Shown here in pieces: positions 35,548-44,469 of a stretch of 64,000 bases of DNA. The notes beneath the pieces were generated by a model. That model searched no databases. It was not told where the DNA came from and worked only from the letters and a program-made list of their open reading frames with translations. The stretch covers positions 55,812-119,811 of the forward strand of contig JAJDDP010000045.1 of the NCBI GenBank assembly GCA_029260235.1, given 5' to 3'. The DNA comes from Phycisphaerae bacterium. GTDB lineage: Bacteria > Planctomycetota > Phycisphaerae > UBA1845. The translations under genes were made by a program, and so were the position numbers. Every line of letters begins with the position of its first letter. Within the stretch, counting starts at the first letter, position 1.

Positions 35548-36090
35548 ATGCCCAAGGCTTGGACCAAGCCCGACGACGCCCTTGTAAGAATCGCAGGCAT
35601 CATTGCCACTGGTCGAGCCCTCGACGTTGGTTGCGGTGGTGGCCACGATGCGATCTGGCTAGCTCAACAGGGTTGGTCCGTCAGAGCCATCGACACATCC
35701 AGGCACGCTGTGGCAACAGTCCGTCGGCTCGCCACGGAAAAAAGCCTCAACATCACCGTCGCCAAAGATGATGTGACTGCCCTCGATGCGATGGACGAGT
35801 TCGACCTTGTTTCTATTTGCTACATGCACCTTCCAGCCAGTGCCCGTTCCAAGATGCTCGCCAATGCGTCTCAAGCAGTAAAGCCGGGTGGAACACTGCT
35901 CTTTCGGAGCTTCGATGCGAGCATCGGTGAAGCCCCGTTCGAACGAAGCCTCCTGCCTTCGTGTAACGAAGTGCTAGAAGAGCTTGGAGCGGGCGTTGCA
36001 GTCCAACAGGCTGATGTTGCAGACGAGTTCTTTCCTTACATGAAGAAGCAAATGAGGCTGCTAACGGTTATCGTCACTCGCATTGAGTGA
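35548..36090 (+). CDS. Class I SAM-dependent methyltransferase (TehB-like)
   Basis: 180 residues. Motif I is ALDVGCGGGHDAIWLAQQG, with the acidic end of beta-2 in VRAIDTS. DEFDLVSICYMHLP is motif IV and VKPGGTLLFRSF the post-motif strand. The short Rossmann-only form and its N-terminus resemble the TehB/thiopurine-type branch; substrate unknown. ATG at 35548 with GGAGG 8 nt upstream. It stands alone between degenerate sequences, so recent acquisition is possible. Confidence 0.8.
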   Translation: MPKAWTKPDDALVRIAGIIATGRALDVGCGGGHDAIWLAQQGWSVRAIDTSRHAVATVRRLATEKSLNITVAKDDVTALDAMDEFDLVSICYMHLPASARSKMLANASQAVKPGGTLLFRSFDASIGEAPFERSLLPSCNEVLEELGAGVAVQQADVADEFFPYMKKQMRLLTVIVTRIE

Positions 36091-36757
36091 TGCGGAACAG
36101 AGCACATGGCACGTCAGCAGCAGAACGTAATTTGCGATCCGAAATGTGATATCCATGAAGCTGGCGAAACACTGTTTCGCTGCTGTCAGAAACGTACAAC
36201 GCGTGTCTGACGTTATCGAAATGGGCAGCGGCAGCCGGAATGTGGCCACCAACCACGGAAAGGGGACGGACACACAGCCGCGTGCTGGTGTTTACCAACC
36301 GTCAAAGCTGCTGACCCGTAGAGCCGGAATCATCGAGAGGTGCTTGTCCGGTTCGAGGGAGGCTCCTGGAAGTAGACCACTTCTGTCAAACGAAGTTCCA
36401 ATCTCCAGATACCTTCTCCTACACGATGCTTGAATGCGGGCGAACGGGACATGTTTGGCTCAATGTGCGAAGTCGTCATGCCCAAAGCCGGAAGCCAATC
36501 CGGCATACGGGGTTCGTGACCTCTTTGACTCTTGCCCTCTGACTTTCCCAGGATGATCGATGGACCCGCTACTGGAACAGCAGCGCAGCCTGCCGAAATA
36601 CCGACTAATCTGTCGCGCACCCGGTCTGAATATCCAAGCGTGATTCCCGAATCGTTGCATGGGGCCTCGCCGGTTGCGTGCGGGGTCCAGCCGTCGGCGG
36701 TATGATTGTCCGGCCTGGTCTCGATCTTGGCAGTTATTGGCAGAACATGAGAACTTC
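36091..36757. other. Gene-free stretch with a group II intron-like or IS-like relic
   Basis: 667 nt without a credible gene. Around 36319-36366 the plus strand has AGAGCCGGA, a short insert with GAGAGG, then TCCGGTTCGAGGGAGGC. This is the stem typical of the domain before or after intron-encoded reverse transcriptases. It is followed by the small hairpin GAAGTAGACCACTTC. No reverse transcriptase or transposase frame remains. The assignment is tentative. Confidence 0.25.
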
Positions 36758-38401
36758 ATGACCCCGTCTGTAGACAAACATCTGGCTGAGCTAGCCTCGC
36801 AGGAGACGGCCAAGCTGCTCGAATCGCTCGACCTTGGCTGGAGGCCGCTGGACAGTCAAGCTTGTGCTGCGCTGCGGTTCCGGCGGGCGGTGGCCTCGAC
36901 CCCGGCGCTGGTGGGGTTGATTGGCGGAGCCTCATCCGGAAAGAGCACCCTCTTCAACTCCCTGCTGGGGCGACTCGTAAGCCGGGTCAGCGCCCATGCC
37001 CACGAAACCTTAGGTCCTGTGGCAGCTGTACCCCAGGAGAGGGCCGACGAATGCTCATCCTGGAACCAGGAGAGGCTGCTCTTTCCGGGCCTGAATCTGA
37101 CCGCATGGGATAATGGCCAAGCCACGGTCGGTGAACCCGGCACAGTGGTGGTCTGCGATTATCCCGATGGCTGCTTGCCCGGCACTGTCTTGCTCGACCT
37201 TCCCGATGTCACCAGCAAGCTGTCAGCCGACGAAGGCTCATTGGCCCGGACTCTCCTGCCCTGGTTCGATGGGCTGATTGTGGTGGTCGATGAAGAACGC
37301 TGGTTCGACGAAACCGTCTTTGACCGGACGGCTGACCTTGCCCGCAACTTCGGTCCGCACATCTGGGTGATGTTTAACCGCACCGAGCGGCTTGACGCGC
37401 TGACCGCCCTTGAAGCCAACACCCTGACCGAGCTAGCCACCGACCGTCATGCCACCGATTCATGCATCAGCAATCACCAGGGTGGACAGGGGTATCGCTC
37501 ATTGGATGAGGAAACCTTGTCGGTCGTGCGGGGCTGGCTCAAGTGCGCCAATGTTCTCGACCGCCGGCCCCAACTCGAAGGGCACTTGCATCGCAGGTGT
37601 GCCGAAGTCGTGCGGACCAACCTAGCCCGCAGCCAACAGCACAGCATGTTGACCGCAGCCGTGGACAAACAACTGGCTTCCTCGGTTTCGGCGACAAGCC
37701 TCTCTGTGGATTTACTCACGGCTGAGGAGCGCACTATGCTGGGTTTGGGGCGTCGGCTGCTGCCGTTCTATGACGTCGTCCGCAGTGTCGGCCAAAAGCT
37801 AAGCGGCTGGGGCAGCCCATTTACCAAAAGACCCCCGGTTGAATTCGAGAAGCGAGAGGAGTCGTTGGCCCAGGTGCTTCGCAAGAATCTCGAACAACGA
37901 TTCCATCATGCCACCAATCGGGTCAACCGGATCATCAAAGAAAGCGACTACGGGGAATCGGTCGGAAATGATTGGACGCCGCAGTGGAGCATCCCGAAAT
38001 TCGACGAACATGAATGGGCAGGGCGGATCCGTGTTCATATCGACGCGTGGCGGGCAGAGGCTGCCCAACATGGCCGACGGAGCGACCTAGCCGCCTTATC
38101 GATAGGTATGCCCCTGCTCCTGGCTGATTTGCTCTTTCTGGGCGGAGCTGGCCTGACCATGACCTGGGCTACCGCATGGGTGGCGGGTTTTGTCGGCGGC
38201 AAGGGGATGGCTGGCTGGGTCCAGAAATCGGCCGCGTTTCAAAACTACCAAGCCACAGTACAAGCGTATCAAATGTTGATCCGCGAGTCGTTGGCTAGGC
38301 AGTGGGAGCAGAACCGAACCGCAATGCCGCGCAAGCACTTGGACATGGCTGATCCCATCCTCGAAGCCCTGATGGTCTGGTCGGTGGATAGGCCAGCGTG
38401 A
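36758..38401 (+). CDS. Dynamin-like large GTPase, first of a tandem pair
   Basis: 547 residues. The G1/P-loop is GGASSGKSTLFN, a Thr-containing switch region follows (HAHETLGPVA), and G3 is VLLDLPDVTS. The G4 site is weak (MFNRTERLD instead of NKxD). Near the C-terminus one or two hydrophobic helices (LLLADLLFLGGAGLTM; ATAWVAGFVGGKG) would insert in or cross the membrane. The layout fits bacterial dynamin-like or YfjP/era-like membrane GTPases. ATG at 36758 (MTPSVDKHLAEL). Its stop is 3 nt before the second GTPase, so the two are surely co-expressed. Target process unknown. Confidence 0.75.
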   Translation: MTPSVDKHLAELASQETAKLLESLDLGWRPLDSQACAALRFRRAVASTPALVGLIGGASSGKSTLFNSLLGRLVSRVSAHAHETLGPVAAVPQERADECSSWNQERLLFPGLNLTAWDNGQATVGEPGTVVVCDYPDGCLPGTVLLDLPDVTSKLSADEGSLARTLLPWFDGLIVVVDEERWFDETVFDRTADLARNFGPHIWVMFNRTERLDALTALEANTLTELATDRHATDSCISNHQGGQGYRSLDEETLSVVRGWLKCANVLDRRPQLEGHLHRRCAEVVRTNLARSQQHSMLTAAVDKQLASSVSATSLSVDLLTAEERTMLGLGRRLLPFYDVVRSVGQKLSGWGSPFTKRPPVEFEKREESLAQVLRKNLEQRFHHATNRVNRIIKESDYGESVGNDWTPQWSIPKFDEHEWAGRIRVHIDAWRAEAAQHGRRSDLAALSIGMPLLLADLLFLGGAGLTMTWATAWVAGFVGGKGMAGWVQKSAAFQNYQATVQAYQMLIRESLARQWEQNRTAMPRKHLDMADPILEALMVWSVDRPA

Positions 38402-38404
38402 TTG

Positions 38405-40255
38405 ATGACCATGCACGAGAATAATCCAGAACTGACCCTAAGCCGCTGCAACCGCCAACTGTCCGAGTTGCTCGGCACTGAGCCGCCGCCGTTATCCAAA
38501 GGCGGAGCGTCGGCCATCGAGGATCGACTCTGGGTTTGGGGCGTTGTCGGCGGCAAGGACGTGGGCAAGACCACGCTGATCAACGCCCTGGCTGGTGGCA
38601 AGGTCGTGCCGGCCGGCGTCGAAGTCGGCGAGGGTACCTTCGAGCCACAGGCCTATCTGACCGAGCTGGATCACGATGCATTTCAAAGCCGATTGAAGGC
38701 GGGGCAGTCGGCCACCGTGCGATGCCATCCCCAAGCCCCCGACTCCATGCGTGGCTTGGTACTGGTGGATCTGCCTGATTTCGATTCGCTCTTTGCAAAT
38801 CACGCGAAGCGGGTGCGGCAACTCGCCCTCGGTCTTGACGGCATCATCTGGGTGACCACGCCCAAGAAAATCGGCGACCTGCGGGCGTTGGCTGAGATTG
38901 ATCAGATGCTTAAATCTCGCCGCAACTTCGTCTATGTGGTCAACAAGCTGGATTGGCTGCTAGCCCAGTCCGACGGGCCGCCCGAGGATGAACTGAAACG
39001 CGTTCAATCTGCCCTCGAACATCAGATCGCTCAATGCCAGCACATCAGCGGGCCTAGTCGGACGTTCCTGGTCGCTGCCAAGTACCCCGATCAACAGGCG
39101 ATCCTCGCCGCCATCGCCCGACAACGAGGCGATGAGCATACCAAGCCGGATTCAGTCGGCTTAGCCAGTGGCAATGGACAGCTCGTGTCAGCCGTGGATC
39201 AAATCGCTGCCGACTTCGATCAGCTGAGGATTGCCTTAACCACCGCCCCGACCGCCGATGCCTCCTTGGCCAACAAGCGGGCGAACTTGACCTATCAGGT
39301 TCGCCGGCAGGCCAAGCAGCTGCTCGACCATCACCAGCCCCGCGCCCTGATCGAACTTCTCGACGAAGTCGCGAATCCCGGCGCAATTCGTGCTGTCCTG
39401 GAGCAGTCCTTGACCCCGTCGTACTGTGCCCAAGTGGTTGAGCGGCTGAATTCGGGAAAGACGCTTCAATCGCAATGGGCGGTTTCATTGTTCAAGGCAC
39501 GGATCGTTCATTGGCCTTTCTTGGGCGTCGTAGCTTGGCCCGTGTCGCTGATCGGAGGGATAGTCGGCGGGCTGCGCGACTACTTACCCCGGGCAGGCTA
39601 CCCAAGTTCGGAGGATCCTTTCCGCCTGGACGGCATTAGCCTGACCGAGCGCGCCGATTCAGCCAGCAATGCTTTGCAGGCTGAGCTCAGCTCAGTCTGT
39701 CGGCGAATCAAGTTAGAGCTGCCAACCGTTGGCACTTTGGAGAGTACATTCACCCAGGATGCGGAGAACCTGAGCGAACAAAGGCGCGACTTAGTTCTCG
39801 AGCCGCTCTTGTCCAAGAAACCAGGCATGCTAGGCCGACTCGCTCGAGCGATGCTTACCCTTTCCATCATTCTCTGGTTCCCACTGGCCCAGCCCATGTT
39901 GGCCGCCGTTTTTGCGCAGCTTGAGAAGGGCCTAGCCTTCGATGCAGGATTGGTTGTCACATTGGTGCAGGCGTTGTCCGCTTCACAGATACTGATTGCG
40001 CTCACAACAACCTTCGTCATTCTTGCAATTCTGACGGCTGCTGTGTATTCGCGGGCGGCGCGTGATTCGCTCAAAGCCATCCAGCGATTACAAGACGGAA
40101 AAGAGTCAGCCTCCGGACTGCTCGTCCAGTCGCTGACGGCTGCTGTTAGCCGACCGATTGAATCTGCCCTCGCCGAATTTGCAGAACCAACCGACGCGCT
40201 GGAACAGTTGGCAGGGCAATCTGCGCAAGATTCGTCGTCATTAGAGGTCCAGTAG
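38405..40255 (+). CDS. Dynamin-like large GTPase, second of a tandem pair
   Basis: 616 residues. G1 GVVGGKDVGKTTLINALAGG, G3 LVDLPDFDSLFANHAKR and G4 VVNKLDWLL are all good, so this partner should bind GTP normally. Three or more membrane segments are visible (FLGVVAWPVSLIGGIVGGL; LTLSIILWFPLAQPMLAAVF; ILIALTTTFVILAILTAAVY), separated by helical regions. ATG at 38405; a second ATG at 38411 is possible. Paired bacterial dynamins often act as heteromers on membranes; here that is an inference from adjacency and shared architecture. Confidence 0.75.
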   Translation: MTMHENNPELTLSRCNRQLSELLGTEPPPLSKGGASAIEDRLWVWGVVGGKDVGKTTLINALAGGKVVPAGVEVGEGTFEPQAYLTELDHDAFQSRLKAGQSATVRCHPQAPDSMRGLVLVDLPDFDSLFANHAKRVRQLALGLDGIIWVTTPKKIGDLRALAEIDQMLKSRRNFVYVVNKLDWLLAQSDGPPEDELKRVQSALEHQIAQCQHISGPSRTFLVAAKYPDQQAILAAIARQRGDEHTKPDSVGLASGNGQLVSAVDQIAADFDQLRIALTTAPTADASLANKRANLTYQVRRQAKQLLDHHQPRALIELLDEVANPGAIRAVLEQSLTPSYCAQVVERLNSGKTLQSQWAVSLFKARIVHWPFLGVVAWPVSLIGGIVGGLRDYLPRAGYPSSEDPFRLDGISLTERADSASNALQAELSSVCRRIKLELPTVGTLESTFTQDAENLSEQRRDLVLEPLLSKKPGMLGRLARAMLTLSIILWFPLAQPMLAAVFAQLEKGLAFDAGLVVTLVQALSASQILIALTTTFVILAILTAAVYSRAARDSLKAIQRLQDGKESASGLLVQSLTAAVSRPIESALAEFAEPTDALEQLAGQSAQDSSSLEVQ

Positions 40256-40292
40256 TGTTTACCCCGGCATCGTGTTCCTTGAGATTTGATCC

Positions 40293-40892
40293 ATGAAGGC
40301 GCTGCTCCTCGTCGATCTGCAAAACGATTTCCTGCCGGGCGGCTCGTTGGCGGTGCCCGACGGGCAGGAAATCATCGCGGTAGCCAACCGTTTGATCCCC
40401 AGCTATGAACTTGTGGTGGCTACCCAGGATTGGCATCCTCGGGTCCATCGCTCTTTCGCTGCACAGCATCCCGGCAAGCGCGTGGGCGACGTGATCGAAC
40501 TCGACGGGCTTGAACAAATCCTCTGGCCTGAGCACTGCGTCCAAGGCACGCCTGGCGCAGAATTGTGCAGCGCATTGAACAGCGATGGCATCCATCGCAT
40601 TGTTCGCAAAGGGATCGACCCTGCCCTGGACAGCTACAGCGGCTTCTTCGATAACGGGCATCGCCGGAGCACGGGCTTGGATGACCTGCTGCATAGCCGC
40701 GACGTCAGCCAGTTGCACGTCATGGGCTTAGCCACCGATTACTGCGTCAAGTACACCGTGCTCGATGCGCTGGAGTTGGGATTCGGTACGCACTTGCTGC
40801 TGCAGGGCGTCCGCGGAGTCGAATTGAATCCCGGTGACAGCGAGCGTGCCATCGAACGAATGGTAGCCGCCGGTGCAGAGATCATGCTTTGA
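40293..40892 (+). CDS. pncA: Nicotinamidase
   Basis: Hydrolyses nicotinamide to nicotinate for NAD salvage. It is an isochorismatase-fold protein of 199 residues. Catalytic Asp is in LLVDLQNDFLPGGSL, Lys in IVRKGIDPALDSYSGF, Cys in GLATDYCVKYTVLDAL. The metal site is DWHPRVHRSF, with DxH and a second His. This is the full PncA signature rather than a generic isochorismatase hydrolase. It ends 9 nt from the convergent trpF stop. Confidence 0.95.
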   Translation: MKALLLVDLQNDFLPGGSLAVPDGQEIIAVANRLIPSYELVVATQDWHPRVHRSFAAQHPGKRVGDVIELDGLEQILWPEHCVQGTPGAELCSALNSDGIHRIVRKGIDPALDSYSGFFDNGHRRSTGLDDLLHSRDVSQLHVMGLATDYCVKYTVLDALELGFGTHLLLQGVRGVELNPGDSERAIERMVAAGAEIML

Positions 40893-40901
40893 CCGCGCCG
40901 A

Positions 40902-41639
40902 CTATGCCTGAGATTCCTTCGCGGCAAGCACAAAGGCTTCAACAAGGCACCGGTCCTTCTTGCCGGGGGTAGATTCTACCCCACTCGACGTATCCACCCA
41001 CGCTGGCTGCACTAGCTTGACAGCCTCGGCAACGTTCTCAGGCCTCAATCCTCCGGCCAAGACTAGCGGAGGCCAATCCTTCAACACGCCCGCCTTCTTC
41101 TGCTTGGCAAGCATTCGCCAGTTCAGCTCTTGGCCAGTGCCACCCAATGACGCTGGATCTGCATTCTTGTCCGTCTCGGCGGCTGCATCGCGGGTCGCAG
41201 AGGTTAGCCCAGCATCCAAGAGGATAAGGTCCGGCTGGTTTCCATCTTTCAGCTCGGTCAGCCACGCCGAAACTTCGGCGACGGATCGTTCATCTGCAAC
41301 ATGCCGTACCGCCGCCTTGCGGATCTCCGGCCAGCCTTCGACAGCCATTGAATGTGATGCGTTGGGCAAGCCATACATCTGAATGCAGTTGATCCTGCCG
41401 GTCTGTACAATGGGCCGCACTATTTCCGAAGCGTGAGCGTCGCATACCTTCAAGAGCGCCCAGACTTCCACGTTCTGCGGCAAGGCATCCAAAATCAGTG
41501 CCGCTTTACCTGCATCAATTTGTCTGGGACCACCGACGAAGTTCAAGCCAATTGCGTCAACGCCAGCCTTGGCCACCATTACGGCGTCCTCTACTGTGGT
41601 TAGTCCGCAAATCTTGGTACGCACGCGCCTCATTGCCAT
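40902..41639 (-). CDS. trpF: Phosphoribosylanthranilate isomerase
   Basis: Third step of tryptophan synthesis from anthranilate. VRTKICGLTTVEDAVMV holds the catalytic Cys. IQMYG (usually vQLHG), LLDAG with the general-acid Asp, GGTGQELNW (phosphate loop), LAGGLRPENV and VDTSSGVESTPGKKD complete the barrel motifs. At about 245 residues it is longer than usual because of a ~25-residue insert before the GGTG loop. ATG at 41639; 41633 and 41648 are close alternatives. No other trp gene is in view. Confidence 0.9.
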   Translation of the reverse strand: MAMRRVRTKICGLTTVEDAVMVAKAGVDAIGLNFVGGPRQIDAGKAALILDALPQNVEVWALLKVCDAHASEIVRPIVQTGRINCIQMYGLPNASHSMAVEGWPEIRKAAVRHVADERSVAEVSAWLTELKDGNQPDLILLDAGLTSATRDAAAETDKNADPASLGGTGQELNWRMLAKQKKAGVLKDWPPLVLAGGLRPENVAEAVKLVQPAWVDTSSGVESTPGKKDRCLVEAFVLAAKESQA

Positions 41640-41833
41640 ATTTCGCATCGATCTGTGAATATGCACTACTGCCAATCGAATTATCCGATAGACAAGCCTA
41701 TCTCCGAGCTGACCTTCGTGTCTACACCTCCGATAAGGACGAAGGCTTGGCCTTGACCGTCAGTGCGTGAGGCGTACACTTGTTGTTTCGAGTCTTGGAC
41801 GGGATCGGTCGATCTCCTGTCCTGCTATGAGGT

Positions 41834-42631
41834 ATGAGGTCGATGGGGTTCCAAAGAACAATTCCACTCTTCGCGCTGATGGCGGTTTCCCTGCTGTCGC
41901 TGACCTCTATGGGCTGTGAAAAGCGAGGAGCCGCTGAACCGTTTGGCAAAACCTACTACGTCGGCGGGGCAGCCAACATCGACTCCTTCATTAGTGGGGT
42001 ACCCGACGGCCTGAGGTTAGCGGGCTACCGCGGTGACGTGGAGAGCTTCATTTGGACGCTTTCCTTCAATCCCATCATCGATCAACTGATTACCGTTAAC
42101 GCCCGTGCAAGAGCAAGCCTGCTGACTAGAGAAATCGAGCAATACCACAAACGCTATCCCAAGAATGAGATCAACGTGATAGGACTGTCGGCCGGCACCG
42201 GCGTCTCCACCTGGGCCATCGAACGCTTGAAGACCGCCAAGGTGAACAATCTGATCCTGCTCGGATCGTCGCTTTCGCACACCTACGATATGACTAAGGC
42301 CTTGAAGAATATCAAAGGGAATATTTACGTCTACTATTCTTCCACGGATAGGGTGCTCGATGCCGTTCGCGTTGTGGGCACCATTGATGGCAAGCGCGGC
42401 GTCGATTCGATAGGCCAAGTGGGGCTGAGTAAGCCGCAGGGGGCTGAACATCGCATCAGCAACACAGCCTGGTCACGAAAATTCCTCCGCTTCGGTTGGG
42501 CGGGAGGCCACACCGATTGCATCCGATCCAAATTTGTGCGGCATGTCCTAGGCCCGCATATCGTCCCGCGTACATCACCCACCGGCCCTCCTCCCCAGTC
42601 AGCAAAAGGCGACAAGCTGGCATCACGCTAG
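41834..42631 (+). CDS. Exported alpha/beta-hydrolase-like protein, possibly a lipoprotein
   Basis: 265 residues. A hydrophobic N-terminus (IPLFALMAVSLLSLTSMGC) ends in a Cys that could be lipidated, although SMGC is not an ideal lipobox. A lipase-type nucleophile elbow GLSAG sits in INVIGLSAGTGVSTWAI, followed by VNNLILLGSSLS and IYVYYSSTDRVLD, where an acid residue of the triad would fall, and a His in GWAGGHTDC. A lipase/esterase is likely; substrate unknown. ATG at 41834 or 41843. Confidence 0.65.
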   Translation: MRSMGFQRTIPLFALMAVSLLSLTSMGCEKRGAAEPFGKTYYVGGAANIDSFISGVPDGLRLAGYRGDVESFIWTLSFNPIIDQLITVNARARASLLTREIEQYHKRYPKNEINVIGLSAGTGVSTWAIERLKTAKVNNLILLGSSLSHTYDMTKALKNIKGNIYVYYSSTDRVLDAVRVVGTIDGKRGVDSIGQVGLSKPQGAEHRISNTAWSRKFLRFGWAGGHTDCIRSKFVRHVLGPHIVPRTSPTGPPPQSAKGDKLASR

Positions 42632-42728
42632 AACGCCGATTCGCCGCCTAGTTTCTTGGTGCTTGGCTTTGACAAGCAAGACGCAGATTGCTAGCTTCGT
42701 TTGATGACGGGCCTGGAGTCTGCGTATC

Positions 42729-43166
42729 ATGACCGTATACGACGAAGACATCACCGATTCGATATCACCTCAGTCAACTCCGAAAGTCTGGGGTCTCGAA
42801 GAAGCCAATCAGGCGCTGCCGTTGGTCGGTCGTATCGTGGCAGACATCGTCGCCCAGTACAGACAGCTCAAAGATCTACGCGAGCAAGCAACGGCTTTGC
42901 AGGACGCGGGTCGAAGATCCAAGTCAGAGGACGTCGAGATCGAGGCACAAGCGGTGTCAGAACGCCTCAACGAATTGATCGACGAACTCGGTGAGCTGGA
43001 CGTTCAACTCAAAGATCTTGAGACGGGGCTGGTTGACTTCCCCGGTGTGCGAAACGGTTTTGACGTCTTGCTTTGCTGGAAACTGGGCGAACAACGGATT
43101 GACCACTGGCATGAAGTTCATGCCGGCTTTAGCGGTCGCCGACCTGTTGACGAAGCCTGCAAATAA
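42729..43166 (+). CDS. DUF2203 family protein
   Basis: 145 residues. It begins with a helical part (EEANQALPLVGRIVADIVAQ), has a central coiled coil (LNELIDELGELDVQLKDLE) and ends with the conserved GLVDFPGVRNG, LCWKLGEQRIDHWHEV and GFSGRRP. This pattern defines DUF2203, whose function is unknown. Common in Planctomycetota and related phyla. It ends 36 nt from the convergent neighbour. Confidence 0.85.
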   Translation: MTVYDEDITDSISPQSTPKVWGLEEANQALPLVGRIVADIVAQYRQLKDLREQATALQDAGRRSKSEDVEIEAQAVSERLNELIDELGELDVQLKDLETGLVDFPGVRNGFDVLLCWKLGEQRIDHWHEVHAGFSGRRPVDEACK

Positions 43167-43202
43167 ACCCACTGCATCCCGACCTGCGATTCAGCTGAGC
43201 CG

Positions 43203-44321
43203 CTATTCTGCGCTCAACACGCCTTGGCCTACTTTACGTTCCAGCAGAGGGATTTGCTTCTTGAGCGCCTGGGCCTGGGGTGAGCTAGGGAAATTGTCGA
43301 TCACGGTTCGGGCCAAGCGAATCGCATCTCCGAAGCGTCGTTTCTTGATGTGATCATGAATGAGCGTTTCGTATTGCTTGCGCCGCTGAATTTCGGCGTT
43401 GCTCCGCAGTGTGCCGAGTTGGCTGTTTAGCCCCTTGGTTTCGAGCGTATTGGGGTAGGTCGCTACGAATTCTTCCGCCGCGGCCAGCGCTTCAGTCCAA
43501 CTCCGTTTGGTGGTGTACTCCTGGATCAAGGCGTAGCGCCGACCCCGCGACGTAGTTTCGCAGAGCTGGCGCGATCGTTGTGATTGGGGGTGCCCGGTAG
43601 CCTGCGCTTTGGTAATTCGTTCAGCCGCACCCCATTCCCCGGTGCGGATGAATTCCTCTGCTTTTGCCAACGCTCTGGCATAGTCCAGCGGCTCGGTGCT
43701 GGCATCAAGCGCATCGATATCCTTGCTGAGTAGATCCAGATCGGGCGTCGCTCCGAATCGGGCGATGCCGTGGTCTAAGAGCTGCCGAGCGCCGCGCAAG
43801 CGATGGTCCTCGATGGCGGCGCGAATTTGGATATTCAAGCGTTGCTGTTGCTGGGCGACCATGCGCTGACTCACCTCTTGGCGATCGCTCTCGGGCAAGA
43901 GGGAGATGTCACGCATCTCCTCAAGAGCGGCCAGCATGTCAGCCAACAGGATCCGTGTCGGCGTAGCTCCAGGTGCGCTCGAATCGCCCGCAGCCTGCAT
44001 CTCGTCGAATGCTCCCTCGCCAAGGTGCCGTCTTTCGCGGTCGAGCGATTGAAGTGAGCGGATCAACCCCTCAAGGTAACGCAGTAGGGCAGCCAAGCCC
44101 AGGAGTAGTCCACCGCCGGTGGCTCCAAGCACCAGGATTCCAACCAGGCCTAGGGCGAAGTCCGCGCTCACTGGATGACCAGCACTGACATTCACCCAAA
44201 GACGCCAGAGCACGCCCAGTGCCGTGGCGACCAAGGCGCAAACGCCGAGGATCTGAACCAAGGCGGTGACCAGCAAAGGGCCTCCGAATTGTCGTGAGAA
44301 TCGCTGAGTTGGTCGATCCAT
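43203..44321 (-). CDS. Membrane protein with helical TPR-like repeats
   Basis: 372 residues. Two N-terminal membrane helices (QILGVCALVATALGVLWRLW; LGLVGILVLGATGGGLLLGL) are followed by a long helical region with TPR/HAT-like repeats, for example YARALAKAEEFIRTGEWGAA, WTEALAAAEEFVATYPN and FGDAIRLARTVIDNFPSSPQ. ATG at 44321 has GGAG 5 nt upstream; longer frames into the divergent promoter region are not supported. The soluble part probably faces the cytoplasm and binds partners. No known family recognised. Confidence 0.6.
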   Translation of the reverse strand: MDRPTQRFSRQFGGPLLVTALVQILGVCALVATALGVLWRLWVNVSAGHPVSADFALGLVGILVLGATGGGLLLGLAALLRYLEGLIRSLQSLDRERRHLGEGAFDEMQAAGDSSAPGATPTRILLADMLAALEEMRDISLLPESDRQEVSQRMVAQQQQRLNIQIRAAIEDHRLRGARQLLDHGIARFGATPDLDLLSKDIDALDASTEPLDYARALAKAEEFIRTGEWGAAERITKAQATGHPQSQRSRQLCETTSRGRRYALIQEYTTKRSWTEALAAAEEFVATYPNTLETKGLNSQLGTLRSNAEIQRRKQYETLIHDHIKKRRFGDAIRLARTVIDNFPSSPQAQALKKQIPLLERKVGQGVLSAE

Positions 44322-44469
44322 GGAAACTCCAATCCTCCGGCCCATCCTGCCGAGTCGTGCCCGCCAACACCCTATCAAATCGGCTGCTACTGCCCGGTGG
44401 ATTATATCATAGTGGTAATTGTCCGGCAGCGGTGGACTGGCGAATACTGCGGTTCTAAGATGTTGCCGG

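Noticed and set aside
35067..35609. 180-codon minus-strand open frame
   Set aside because: Antisense to the broken gene and to the methyltransferase start; no recognisable protein features.
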